Shown piece by piece: positions 33,510-42,297 of a DNA stretch of 64,000 bases. Origin of the DNA: RGIG9060 sp045645985 (lineage in GTDB: Bacteria > Spirochaetota > Spirochaetia > Treponematales > Treponemataceae); the NCBI GenBank assembly GCA_045645985.1, contig JAZRJV010000029.1, forward strand, positions 1 through 64,000, given 5' to 3'. A program made the position numbers and the translations under genes. Position 1 is the first letter of the stretch; the number at the start of each line of letters is the position of its first letter. The notes under the pieces were generated by a model that made no database searches, was not told the DNA's origin, and was given only the letters and a program-made list of their open reading frames with translations.

Positions 33510-35231
33510 TTACTCAACAGTTTCTACAGTACAAAGCATTCTTGATTGGTTAAAACGAATTCTATATTTTGTTGCATAAGGAATATTTATTTTAATATTA
33601 TTTTGGCCTTCTGAATCATTTTCAACATTAAAAATAGTTCCAACAGAACTTACACTTGATGTATTTGGAAGTGAACCATAAGAAGTACTCCAATCATTTC
33701 TAACATCAAATTTAAATTCGTGATAACCAGAACCCAAGAAAAGTTCACATTCCCAAATTACGTCCCCGTTAGAAGCAAAATGTTTATCCATTAGTATTTT
33801 ATTATCTAAACCCCATCTATTCATGGAACCACGAAAATACATTGAATTATATTTCAATTTATTTTTTACTTTTCCAATATAAAACTCTTCTGGATTTTTC
33901 AATTTTATGCTTTCACTTGATTTAACCGAAGAAGTTGAAACATAAGAACTTTGTGTTGTCTTTACAGAACTTGTAGTTACAGGCTGTTTTGAAACTGAAG
34001 AATTTTCAAACTGGTTAAAATTCTTTTGTACAGACGAAGAAACATTTTCTGTAGTTGCATAAATGCTTCCTTGTTCTGAATTTACTTGTGTATTCAAAAT
34101 TGTTTTACCTGTATTTTTATCTTTAATCTTTACATTCAAAACAAAAATATTAAATTGATTTTTAGAACTTCCCTTTGTTAATTTATATGTAATTTCACCT
34201 ACAAAAGACTTATCTGCTTTTGCTTTTTCCACTGCAAGATATTCTGACTTTACATCAACATCATTTACTGTATATTTTCCACTATAAGTATAATTCAAGA
34301 AAGAACTTAGAGATTTTATTGAAATTGGCCAATATTTTGGTGATGCTTCAGCATTAAAAGCTCCAACTTGAATTTCTACAGAATCATTATTTATTGTAAA
34401 AGTAGAATTTTGTAAATCTTCTGTAAGCTTATCCATTTGAATTTCAATCATTTTATACTGATTGTCATATTTAATACCAACACTTTTTTCTATTCCACTA
34501 AGTTCAGTTTCACGCTGACTTATATATTTATCAACTTCTGTATTTATTGATTGCTGATATTCACTTTCAGATTCCCAAGGCATCTTTTCTTTATTTTTTG
34601 AAGCATTAATTTTTTCTTGATATTTTGCAGAAATACTTGAAGACACTTTAGAAATTTCTTTAAGTTTTTCTTGTTGAATATCTGTAAGTTTTTTCTGACA
34701 ACGAGCAATCATATTTAGATAATCTTCTGCAGAATTTAATTTTTTCTGATCGCCAAGTAATTCTGTAATTTTTGCAGAAGGTAAAATTGAGTATGAAGAT
34801 AAAATTTGAACAACACCTGATTCAACATCTGTAACTTGAACATTTAATTGAAGCATAGAACCGAATTGTTCAAAACTTCCGTATGCTAAATATCTAACTC
34901 CAAGACGATATCCAAGTTCTACCATTGATTCATTACTTACAAAACCAGAATACTGATAATCAAGTTCAGAATCAATTTGTTGAGTATTTCTTTCAACTAA
35001 AGTTAAAGTTCCATTTAGAGCAACCTTACGAGTTAATTCATTTGCTAGAAATTCAGAAAGTTCTTTTGAATCACTAAAAAATTTTCCAACAGAGAAAGTA
35101 CTTTTACTAGGAAGGGATGTAGCAATTTCTGTTGCTACAGTTGATAAAGCACTATCTAAATCCACAGTTTTTTGTGCAAAAGTAAATGCACAAATAAAAA
35201 TCGTAGTTAAAATAAAAATTAATTTTTTCAT
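33510..35231 (-). CDS. Exported CsgG-like protein with C-terminal carbohydrate-binding-like domain
   Basis: A 573-residue protein with signal peptide (M-K-K-L-I-F-I-L-T-T-I-F-I-C-A-F-T-F-A). Residues 25-150 follow the CsgG/FlgO/TolB-N pattern: F-S-V-G-K-F-x-S, L-T-R-K-V-A-L, L-T-L-V-E-R-N, Y-L-A-Y-G-S-F-E-Q and V-Q-V-T-D-V-E-S-G. A long coiled-coil region (about 160-280) follows, then a strand-rich part and a Ser/Thr/Val-rich linker (about 395-440). The last 110 residues carry Y-F-R-G-S-M-N-R-W-G and H-E-F-K-F-D-V, resembling starch-binding (CBM20/48-like) modules. It is a paralogue of the protein encoded at 36.1-37.8 kb. GAGGAAT gives a Shine-Dalgarno. Last gene of a five-gene operon. Confidence 0.72.
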   Translation of the reverse strand: MKKLIFILTTIFICAFTFAQKTVDLDSALSTVATEIATSLPSKSTFSVGKFFSDSKELSEFLANELTRKVALNGTLTLVERNTQQIDSELDYQYSGFVSNESMVELGYRLGVRYLAYGSFEQFGSMLQLNVQVTDVESGVVQILSSYSILPSAKITELLGDQKKLNSAEDYLNMIARCQKKLTDIQQEKLKEISKVSSSISAKYQEKINASKNKEKMPWESESEYQQSINTEVDKYISQRETELSGIEKSVGIKYDNQYKMIEIQMDKLTEDLQNSTFTINNDSVEIQVGAFNAEASPKYWPISIKSLSSFLNYTYSGKYTVNDVDVKSEYLAVEKAKADKSFVGEITYKLTKGSSKNQFNIFVLNVKIKDKNTGKTILNTQVNSEQGSIYATTENVSSSVQKNFNQFENSSVSKQPVTTSSVKTTQSSYVSTSSVKSSESIKLKNPEEFYIGKVKNKLKYNSMYFRGSMNRWGLDNKILMDKHFASNGDVIWECELFLGSGYHEFKFDVRNDWSTSYGSLPNTSSVSSVGTIFNVENDSEGQNNIKINIPYATKYRIRFNQSRMLCTVETVE

Positions 35232-35234
35232 AAT

Positions 35235-36050
35235 TTATTCCTCGTTATTCTCTAGATCCTGATACTGCAATTCAGTAAGAACAACTTTACTTTCATCTAA
35301 ATCAGTAAAATTTCTCACTAAAAACATTTTATTGTAGTCAATAATATAAGCAGGAGCTGAATCTAATTTATATACACGCTCACCCTGTTCCATTGTTTCA
35401 TTTATATTTATAATTTTTGCACAGTTATTTTCAATAATATTTGATAACCAAAAAGAACCATTAAAAGAACCATTAAATCTAACAACTTTATTTATGATAT
35501 TTACATCCATATCTTTAACTTCTTGCCAAGTAGGAACATACCATCCAGAATTAAAATCTTTATAATTTTGAGACAAATATTCATTAAAGTTCTTCGTTAT
35601 GTTAAATATAGGGAATGAATTAATGTAAGAATCTGATAACTGCAATTCAGTTTTCACAACTTCCCAATTATCATCACCACAAGAATCGCCTTCATCAATT
35701 TCCCCAAGATAAGGAACATCTATAGTAGGATAATAACATTCATATAAATCGTCATAGTATCGTTCAACCCAGCAGCAAAAATCAGTACCATAAATATCTG
35801 ATTGATTAGGACACATTACCATATAATTTCCATCGTCTAATATAGCATAAACAATCCCCAATAAATCCCTCCAAACATTTGAATTTTCAGAAAAATTTTC
35901 TACATATTCAAATGGTATTCTATATCCATTATTTAAAATAACATCTCCTACTCCAACTTTGGTTTTTGAACTATTAAAAAAACCAGAGCAAGACACCAAC
36001 ACAAACAAAAGCATACTACTAATAAAAATAATAAGTATCTTATTTTTCAT
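35235..36050 (-). CDS. Lipoprotein with a DUF1566/FGE-like C-terminal region
   Basis: A 271-residue lipoprotein (signal peptide ending M-L-L-F-V-L-V-S-C, lipobox L-V-S-C). An N-terminal phrase G-D-V-I-L-N-N-G-Y-R-I-P-F and a middle region rich in Tyr, Asp and Cys precede a C-terminal part with G-W-Y-V-P-T-W-Q-E-V-K-D-M, F-N-G-S-F-W-L-S-N and A-Y-I-I-D-Y, which resembles the Lcl/DUF1566 domains found in surface lipoproteins. Function unknown. A TTAGGAG Shine-Dalgarno precedes the ATG. It ends three bases before the CsgG-like gene at 35.2 kb, so the two are tightly coupled. Confidence 0.7.
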   Translation of the reverse strand: MKNKILIIFISSMLLFVLVSCSGFFNSSKTKVGVGDVILNNGYRIPFEYVENFSENSNVWRDLLGIVYAILDDGNYMVMCPNQSDIYGTDFCCWVERYYDDLYECYYPTIDVPYLGEIDEGDSCGDDNWEVVKTELQLSDSYINSFPIFNITKNFNEYLSQNYKDFNSGWYVPTWQEVKDMDVNIINKVVRFNGSFNGSFWLSNIIENNCAKIININETMEQGERVYKLDSAPAYIIDYNKMFLVRNFTDLDESKVVLTELQYQDLENNEE

Positions 36051-36074
36051 ACAAAAAATCTCCTAACAAAATAT

Positions 36075-37823
36075 CTATCTATTCACAGGTTTACCAAAAC
36101 TTAAACCAACCTTAACACCGTCATAAGCTGGAAGTGGTCCACCAAAATCAAAGTATAATTCATAGGAAGTCACTAACTTAAATGTATCAGAAAATTTTAT
36201 TTCAAAACCTGGACTAAATTTTGCCAAAAAACCAGTATGTTCAAGCATACTTAGCCCAACTCCAGCTTCGAAAAATGGGAAAATCTTACCCCAATTTAAA
36301 TAAAATCCCATGTCTGCAGTATATAACAATAGAGTATCATAACCAAAACATAACGCCAAATTTATCCAATCGATATAAAAACACCCCCAATCTGATGTAA
36401 ATGCATTAATATAAATACCATTCTGAGGAAAAATTTCGTTAGAATAACATTGATAGCCAAATCCAAAAATATCTCTAACCCTTGATTCTTTTTCTTTTTT
36501 GGAACGAGGTTTTTCTGATTTTTGTTTTGTTGTAGTTGTTTCATATTGAGAACTATTTTCAAACTGCATTTCAGTTTTAACAACCGTTTGCTTTGATTTT
36601 GTTGTATTTTGAGTTGTAACAATATTTTTGTTTACAGCTGAAATTTTAGTAATAATTTTATCTATATTTTCTACTCTTAACGGACGCCCATCAGGATATA
36701 AAATTTTCACATTAAGAATTTTTACATCAAATGAGTTTTCTACATCTGAAACTAAAACTTGGTACGCAATTTCACCAATAAAGCCTGTTGTAGTTCTTAC
36801 ATTTTCTACAGCATAATATTCAGTCTTTGTATCAGTTCCAGAAATATAACATTTACCGTCATATTTATAATTTATATTTTCATTCATTGATTCAATAGAG
36901 TAAGGCCAATGTTTTGGTACATCGTCTTTTGCAATAAATTCTCCCATAAGAAGTTTTACATCATCATTACGAAGAATAAAGGTTTCTACTTCTAATTTTT
37001 TCTTCAATGTAATAATTTCATTCTCTACATTATTTAATAATTCAGAATATTTAATATTGATACTTTCTGTTTCACCAGAGATTTTAGTATCCCGTTCGGT
37101 TTCAATTTTTTTAACATCTTTTTCAATATTACTTTGATGTTCAGATTGGTTTAGCCATGGATCCTTTGGTCTTGACTTTACTTCATTTATTTGAGATTGA
37201 TATTCAGAACTAATTTTTGATTTTACATTATTTATTTCTGCTTTATTATCTGCTTTTATAGATTCTAATTTTGAAATACAAGAAGCGATTGCTTCCATAT
37301 AGTCAGAAGAAGATTCTAACACTAAAGAACTACCTAAAAGATTTTCAATTTTTTTTGTTTTTTGAACAAAAGAAAAACTTACAACAGGAATTTCGCCTGT
37401 TTCAACATTTGTAACACGAACGGTTAACTGTAAAAGAGAACCATATTGTTCAAACGAACCGTATATTACAAATTGTGCACCAAGTTTTTTTGCATTTTGA
37501 TATACTGAATTATCGCTGATGTTACCAGAAGACGAATATGAAATATTTTGCTCAACAAGAGATTCATTTTGATTATCTCTTTCAACAACTCTCATAGATG
37601 TATTATTTGAAATATTTTGTATCATTGCATTTGCAATATATTTTGATAGTTTATCAGATGGACTATCAAAATTATAAACAGCAACAACACTTGCAGCAGG
37701 AATGATTGTTTTGATCTCTCTTACAGAATTAGAAATTGCAATATCTAAATCAACACTTCCACTACCTTGTGCAAAACAAAAACTTGTAAATAATAATAAC
37801 AAACAAAATATAATTTTTCTCAT
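36075..37823 (-). CDS. Exported CsgG-like protein with C-terminal barrel-like domain
   Basis: A 582-residue exported protein (signal peptide ending S-F-C-F-A). Its first 330 residues parallel the 573-residue protein two genes downstream: V-D-L-D-x-A-I, V-A-V-Y-N-F-D, M-R-V-V-E-R-D-N, F-V-I-Y-G-S-F-E-Q-Y-G-S-L-L-Q-L-T-V, then the coiled coil with P-W-L-N-Q-S-E-H. After a Lys/Thr-rich linker (about 430-460) the C-terminal 120 residues are aromatic, Gly-rich amphipathic strands (S-P-G-F-E-I-K-F, A-D-M-G-F-Y-L-N-W-G, V-G-L-S-F), like a small outer-membrane barrel. So the paralogues keep the CsgG-like core but swap the C-terminal module. A GTGGAG Shine-Dalgarno is present. Confidence 0.72.
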   Translation of the reverse strand: MRKIIFCLLLLFTSFCFAQGSGSVDLDIAISNSVREIKTIIPAASVVAVYNFDSPSDKLSKYIANAMIQNISNNTSMRVVERDNQNESLVEQNISYSSSGNISDNSVYQNAKKLGAQFVIYGSFEQYGSLLQLTVRVTNVETGEIPVVSFSFVQKTKKIENLLGSSLVLESSSDYMEAIASCISKLESIKADNKAEINNVKSKISSEYQSQINEVKSRPKDPWLNQSEHQSNIEKDVKKIETERDTKISGETESINIKYSELLNNVENEIITLKKKLEVETFILRNDDVKLLMGEFIAKDDVPKHWPYSIESMNENINYKYDGKCYISGTDTKTEYYAVENVRTTTGFIGEIAYQVLVSDVENSFDVKILNVKILYPDGRPLRVENIDKIITKISAVNKNIVTTQNTTKSKQTVVKTEMQFENSSQYETTTTKQKSEKPRSKKEKESRVRDIFGFGYQCYSNEIFPQNGIYINAFTSDWGCFYIDWINLALCFGYDTLLLYTADMGFYLNWGKIFPFFEAGVGLSMLEHTGFLAKFSPGFEIKFSDTFKLVTSYELYFDFGGPLPAYDGVKVGLSFGKPVNR

Positions 37824-37849
37824 AACATCAGCTCCACTTTCAAAAAAAA

Positions 37850-38533
37850 TTATTGATTTTCTGCAAAAAATTGAACTTCGTCAATTGCAGCAGAAACTTC
37901 TACTTTCAATTTTTTTTGAACTTCATCTTTTGCTTCAACTAAACCTAATGCTCTATCAAGTTGAAGTTTCAAATCATTTTTATCCATTGCGTAAACTACA
38001 AAATATTGATAGATATCTTCAGTTGTTTTTTTATCGTTATCGATATATCTAGTTTTTACCCAATAATCTAATTCTTTTGAAAGACCGTTAATTTCTGTTT
38101 TAGCAAAAGTTGCTGTGATTTCTTTTAAGAATGATTCAGATGTTTCATCAGCTTTTGAACCAGATTGTTCACCACCAAATTTTGTCATTACAAAATTACT
38201 TACACTTTTTGCAAAAGAACCTTGTACATTAAAATTGTTTACCCAAGATTTCAACATATCAAGATTTTTACCTTGATCTTCTGCAAAGAAAATTAATTTA
38301 TTTTCAAATTGAGGAAGAGCTGAAATTGATTTATAGTTTTGATCTACTGCATCAACTACCCAAGATGGAATTTCACTACCAATAGCAGCGCCTTTCCAAT
38401 CAATTAATTCTCTTTCAACATGTTTTGAAACAGAAACATTTGCGGCTGGTGCAACATTTGAAGTTGACTCACATCCAGAAAACATTAATACCAATACACA
38501 AATTGATAACAAAATTTTAAAAACAGATTTCAT
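37850..38533 (-). CDS. Lipoprotein, possibly divergent LPP20-like
   Basis: A 227-residue lipoprotein (signal peptide L-V-L-M-F-S-G-C, acylated Cys about residue 21). The mature part has I-P-S-W-V-V-D-A-V near residue 54, Q-F-E-N-K-L-I-F-F-A-E-D near 75, an alpha-rich middle, Y-I-D-N-D-K-K-T-T-E-D-I-Y-Q-Y-F-V-V-Y-A-M-D near 155-176, and a helical C terminus. The P-S-W-V start, a long Ala/Ser-rich helix and a Y-x-V-Y-A-M-D strand echo LPP20 proteins such as the one encoded next upstream, but this is only a resemblance. Second gene of the operon, with an ATAGGAG Shine-Dalgarno. Confidence 0.62.
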   Translation of the reverse strand: MKSVFKILLSICVLVLMFSGCESTSNVAPAANVSVSKHVERELIDWKGAAIGSEIPSWVVDAVDQNYKSISALPQFENKLIFFAEDQGKNLDMLKSWVNNFNVQGSFAKSVSNFVMTKFGGEQSGSKADETSESFLKEITATFAKTEINGLSKELDYWVKTRYIDNDKKTTEDIYQYFVVYAMDKNDLKLQLDRALGLVEAKDEVQKKLKVEVSAAIDEVQFFAENQ

Positions 38534-38568
38534 ACTGTCTCCTATAAAATAATATTTTTAAGCAAAAA

Positions 38569-39600
38569 TTAGTCTTTAATTTTTGCGTTAAATTCTTGAA
38601 TAAAACTATTTTCCAATTCTTTTTGAATATCTTGAAATGCTCTTATGTATGCAAAAGATTCTGACTTTGCACCTTTTTTAGGAAAAGTTCTTGAATAAGA
38701 AAAAAAACTTTGTCCTGTACCTGTTTTTCCTTCAATAGAAATTCCACAGTATAGAAAAATACCTGCAACTGTTTCTTCCTTATTAACTTTTATTTTTACA
38801 GGAATTGAACATACTCCATCTGTCTGAGACAAAACATATCCATTATTTTCTAATAAATCTGAAAGAGTTAGATAAATCATATTTTCATAATCATTTTCTA
38901 CTGTTAAAGTAAAAACTAAACTTTGCTTACAAATTTCTAATGCTGTATGAATTCTTTGTATGCAACTTTCAGTTTGAGAAAAATAATTATCATTTACTTT
39001 TTTTACGGTTCGAGCCATTTTTAATAATTCAGCTGTTAAATCCGCAATAGGAATTCCTTTTTCTGCTGCCTCAATTCCCAAAATTGGATTGTTATAATCT
39101 TCTGCAACAAAAAGTAAACTTTCTAGAACAGCAGTATTTGTTTTTATACTTTGATTATAAACATCAAAAGCAGACTCACGATTTATAAAAGCCAATGTAT
39201 AATATTTTCCATCCAAATAAAAACATGTATCAAACTGAACTCCAAAAAATTCTGCACTAGAATTTATTTTTGATCTTTCTGTAATTTTTGTAGATTGAGA
39301 AAACTGATAATTTTTATCATCATCAATTTCTGTATATGTCTTAATTAAATCATTAACAACTTGTGTTGTTGTATTAAAAAATAGAGAAATCTGACTAACA
39401 GCTTTTATTTCAGCTTCTTCTTTTGTAATTCCTTCTCCAATAGCACTGATATAAAATTCACTAGGATAAACAACTTCTTTATGTTCATACCAATCTGGAA
39501 CTTTATTTTTTGACTGTGAAAAAAGAGGTAATAAATTCAAGTTTAACAACAAAATAAAGGCAAAAAATACCTTACTCTTCAAAATATATGTTTTCATCAT
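38569..39600 (-). CDS. Exported LPP20-like protein
   Basis: A 343-residue exported protein with signal peptide (F-A-F-I-L-L-L-N-L-N-L-L-P-L-F-S). The LPP20 signature is clear: P-D-W-Y-E near residue 35, Y-I-S-A-I-G-E-G-I-T-K-E-E-A-E-I-K-A-V-S-Q-I-S near 49-72, then a strand-rich part (Y-Y-T-L-A-F-I-N-R). LPP20-domain proteins include FlgP, which works with the CsgG-like FlgO at the outer membrane in Vibrio. Here it leads an operon with two CsgG-like proteins. The frame begins with tandem ATGs at 39600 and 39597, and no Shine-Dalgarno is visible. First gene of the operon; divergent from an XRE regulator. Confidence 0.75.
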   Translation of the reverse strand: MMKTYILKSKVFFAFILLLNLNLLPLFSQSKNKVPDWYEHKEVVYPSEFYISAIGEGITKEEAEIKAVSQISLFFNTTTQVVNDLIKTYTEIDDDKNYQFSQSTKITERSKINSSAEFFGVQFDTCFYLDGKYYTLAFINRESAFDVYNQSIKTNTAVLESLLFVAEDYNNPILGIEAAEKGIPIADLTAELLKMARTVKKVNDNYFSQTESCIQRIHTALEICKQSLVFTLTVENDYENMIYLTLSDLLENNGYVLSQTDGVCSIPVKIKVNKEETVAGIFLYCGISIEGKTGTGQSFFSYSRTFPKKGAKSESFAYIRAFQDIQKELENSFIQEFNAKIKD

Positions 39601-39608
39601 AGATTTAT

Positions 39609-39657
39609 TTTATATGTAATTACCATATTTTGTCAATCAATGTTATTAACATATAAT
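39609..39657. promoter_or_regulatory. Overlapping divergent promoters with a 13-bp palindrome
   Basis: For the XRE gene (+): TTGTCA (39630-39635), 16 bases, TATAAT (39652-39657), six bases to ATG at 39664. For the LPP20 operon (-): TTGACA (39636-39631), 16 bases, TATAAA (39614-39609), eight bases to ATG at 39600. The two -35 boxes share five bases, so both promoters cannot easily be occupied at once. ATGTTATTAACAT (39640-39652), a perfect palindrome, sits in the + spacer and abuts the minus -35, an ideal operator for the XRE protein. Confidence 0.72.
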
Positions 39658-39663
39658 ATTTGT

Positions 39664-40047
39664 ATGTTAAAAGATAATTTTTCTGATGAAACAGAAAATC
39701 TATATTTACGCAAAATACTCTCAACAAACATTCGTGCTCTAAGAGCAAAATATCATCTCACTCAAGAACGACTTGCCGAAAATGCTGAAATTTCACTTCC
39801 TTATTTATCTGATATTGAGCATTGTAAAACTTGGGTTAGTGATAAAACATTGATAAAATTGGCAAAAGCGCTGCACTCAGAACCTTCTCAACTTTTAGAG
39901 GATACAAATTTACTTTCTAATAAAAACACAGAAAAATTAACTGAAGAAAAAATTGCAGATATAATTTATCAAGAAAAAAAAGAAATGATAAAATCTATAA
40001 ACAAATTTTGCGATGACACAATCCAAAAGATACTAGACTTGGAATAA
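39664..40047 (+). CDS. XRE-family transcriptional regulator
   Basis: A 127-residue protein: a short N-terminal extension, then a canonical HTH (L-R-A-K-Y-H-L-T-Q-E-R-L-A-E-N-A-E-I-S-L-P-Y-L-S-D-I-E, about residues 27-53; recognition helix I-S-L-P-Y-L-S-D-I-E), then L-I-K-L-A-K-A-L-H-S-E-P-S-Q-L-L, and a charged C-terminal helix. The frame is open from 39640, but the promoter -10 box lies at 39652-39657, so ATG 39664 is the start. It is divergent from the LPP20/CsgG operon across an operator palindrome and probably represses both. Leaderless mRNA predicted. Confidence 0.85.
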   Translation: MLKDNFSDETENLYLRKILSTNIRALRAKYHLTQERLAENAEISLPYLSDIEHCKTWVSDKTLIKLAKALHSEPSQLLEDTNLLSNKNTEKLTEEKIADIIYQEKKEMIKSINKFCDDTIQKILDLE

Positions 40048-40085
40048 AGAATTTTTTTAGAAAATCATCTATATAAACTTTGCAT

Positions 40086-40123
40086 AAAAAAAAAAGGACG
40101 ACCACAAAAAGTAATCGTCCTTT
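40086..40123. terminator. Bidirectional terminator
   Basis: AAAGGACGA (40093-40101) and TCGTCCTTT (40115-40123) form a 9-bp stem with a 13-base loop, preceded by an A run that becomes a T run for htpG on the minus strand. Confidence 0.8.
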
Positions 40124-40145
40124 AATCTTACAGTAAAATCACAAA

Positions 40146-42119
40146 CTATCTTGTAATCAATTTATTCATTCGTTTTACAAAGTCAGCAGGATCTGTAAGT
40201 TCTGCCCCACCAACAAGTAATGCTTGGTCAAGCAATACAGAAGAAACATCAGCAATATAATCTGCATCTTCAGTATCTTTAAGTTTTGCAATAATTGGAT
40301 GATCTGCGTTTACTTCAAGAATAGGTTTAACACTTCCAAAAGTTGCTTGTCCCATTGCTTTCATCATTCTTTCCATTTGTAAAGATGGATCATTTTCGTC
40401 CACAACAATACAACATGGAGAATCAGAAAGGCGTTTTGAAAGTACAACATCTTTTACTTTTTCGCCAAGAGCATTTTTGATTTTATCAATTACTGATTTG
40501 AACTCTTTTTCTTTCTTTTCAGATTCTTTTTTATCAACACCTAATTCTTCATCACTTCCAGCGCGGTTTACAGCTTTTAAATCAAAATCTTTGTATTTGT
40601 TCAACATTGGAATAACGATATCATCAATATCATCATTCATAATAAGAACTTCAAAACCTTTTGCTTTGTAAGCTTCTAGCAATGGAGATGCACGAAGATT
40701 TTTTTCATCACCACCTGTGATATAGTAAATTGCTTTTTGGTCAGTTTTCATTCTTTGAACATAGTCTGCAAAACTTGTCCATTTGTTTTCGCCAGTTCCT
40801 TCATCAGCTGTTGATTTAAATCTGATTAAATCAGCAAGTTCATCTTTGTTAGCAAAATCTGTGTACAAACCTTCTTTCAAAGGACGATTGTATTGTGATA
40901 CAAACTGTGCCCATTTTTCGATTGCAGTTTTTTGGTCATCAGTTCTATCTGCTTCTGCAACTGCAAGAGCTTTGTTAGAACTTTCAGCCATTTTTTTGAA
41001 TTCACTTAAAAGTTTTTTTACAGATTGAGTTCTAATTGAAGATAAAATTCTGTTTTGTTGTAAAATTTCTCGGCTTACATTCAAAGGTAAATCTTCTGAA
41101 TCAATAATTCCGCGAACAAAGCGCAAATAAGCTGGTAAAAGTTCTTTATCGTCATCTGTGATAAAAACCCGTTTTACATAAAGTTTTACACCACTTTTGT
41201 AATCAGCTTGATACATATCAAAAGGAGCAAATTCTGGAACATAAAACAATGTTGTATATTCTTGAGTTCCTTCTGCGTTTGTATGAACATACATAAGAGG
41301 ATCAGTTGAATCGTGTGAAATTGTTTTATAAAAATCTTTGTAATCTTCAGGTTTTAATTCTGATTTTGAGCGTTTCCATAAAGCACTTGCGCTATTGATT
41401 TGGTCAACTTTGTTTTCTGTTTCTGTAACATTTCCTTTATCGTCATATTTATTTTGTGAATAATGAAGATAAATTGGAAATGCGATATGGTCAGAATATT
41501 TTTTGATTAAGTCTTCAACCTTCCAGCGAGATGCGTATTCTGTGCTTTCATCATTTAAAGACATAACAATTGCTGAACCATGAGTTCCTTCTTTGTCAAA
41601 ACCATATTTTTTTGATTCTTCGCTATCAAGTGAAAGTTCTTCTAAGTCGTAACTGTTTGTTCCGTTACTTGTCCATCTGAAAACTTTTTCTGTTCCAGCT
41701 TTTTTTGTGATTACATCAATTTTAGAAGCAGCCATAAATGCTGAATAAAATCCAACACCAAATTGTCCGATTAAAGCAGAATCTTTTTTTGCTTCATTTT
41801 CTAATGCTTCAATAAAAGCCTTTGTTCCAGAACGAGCGATTGTTCCAAGGTTTGCAGTAAGGTCTTCTTCATTCATACCAATTCCGCTATCTTGAACAAC
41901 TAAAACCTTTGCATTTTCATCAAATGAAATATCAATTCGTGGGTCAAATGCTACATTCTTGTAATTTTCATCTGACAATGTTAAATATTTAATTTTATCC
42001 AATGCATCTGATGCGTTAGAAACAATTTCTCGCAAAAAAATGTCTTTATTAGAATACATTGAATGAATAATTAATTTTAGAAGCTGATTTACTTCTGTTT
42101 GAAACTGAAATGTTGCCAT
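40146..42119 (-). CDS. htpG: Molecular chaperone HtpG (Hsp90)
   Basis: ATP-dependent dimeric Hsp90. The 657-residue protein has the GHKL ATPase N domain (L-R-E-I-V-S-N-A-S-D-A-L-D-K near residues 28-41, D-S-G-I-G-M near 76-81, G-Q-F-G-V-G-F-Y-S-A-F near 117-127), the middle domain with L-R-F-V-R-G-I-I-D-S-E-D-L-P-L-N-V-S-R-E near 320-340, and the C-terminal dimerisation domain (P-C-C-I-V, then L-D-Q-A-L-L). Length is standard for bacterial HtpG. A CGGAAGGA Shine-Dalgarno lies upstream. It follows hsp20 on the same strand but a terminator separates them. Confidence 0.96.
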   Translation of the reverse strand: MATFQFQTEVNQLLKLIIHSMYSNKDIFLREIVSNASDALDKIKYLTLSDENYKNVAFDPRIDISFDENAKVLVVQDSGIGMNEEDLTANLGTIARSGTKAFIEALENEAKKDSALIGQFGVGFYSAFMAASKIDVITKKAGTEKVFRWTSNGTNSYDLEELSLDSEESKKYGFDKEGTHGSAIVMSLNDESTEYASRWKVEDLIKKYSDHIAFPIYLHYSQNKYDDKGNVTETENKVDQINSASALWKRSKSELKPEDYKDFYKTISHDSTDPLMYVHTNAEGTQEYTTLFYVPEFAPFDMYQADYKSGVKLYVKRVFITDDDKELLPAYLRFVRGIIDSEDLPLNVSREILQQNRILSSIRTQSVKKLLSEFKKMAESSNKALAVAEADRTDDQKTAIEKWAQFVSQYNRPLKEGLYTDFANKDELADLIRFKSTADEGTGENKWTSFADYVQRMKTDQKAIYYITGGDEKNLRASPLLEAYKAKGFEVLIMNDDIDDIVIPMLNKYKDFDLKAVNRAGSDEELGVDKKESEKKEKEFKSVIDKIKNALGEKVKDVVLSKRLSDSPCCIVVDENDPSLQMERMMKAMGQATFGSVKPILEVNADHPIIAKLKDTEDADYIADVSSVLLDQALLVGGAELTDPADFVKRMNKLITR

Positions 42120-42216
42120 TTTTTTCCTTCCGTTTTATTGTAAAAATTTATTCTATTATATTAAAGATAATCAATTTATGATAATTCGGCAAGATGAATT
42201 AAATCAATTTTAAAAA

Positions 42217-42253
42217 CAAAAACGCTACAATCAAAACGAAAGTAGCGTTTTTG
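42217..42253. terminator. Terminator after hsp20
   Basis: CAAAAACGCTAC (42217-42228) and GTAGCGTTTTTG (42242-42253) form a perfect 12-bp stem with a 13-base loop. Confidence 0.83.
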
Positions 42254-42297
42254 TAAATTCGTTTATAAAAATTGATTTTTATAAAGGTGCAAAAACC

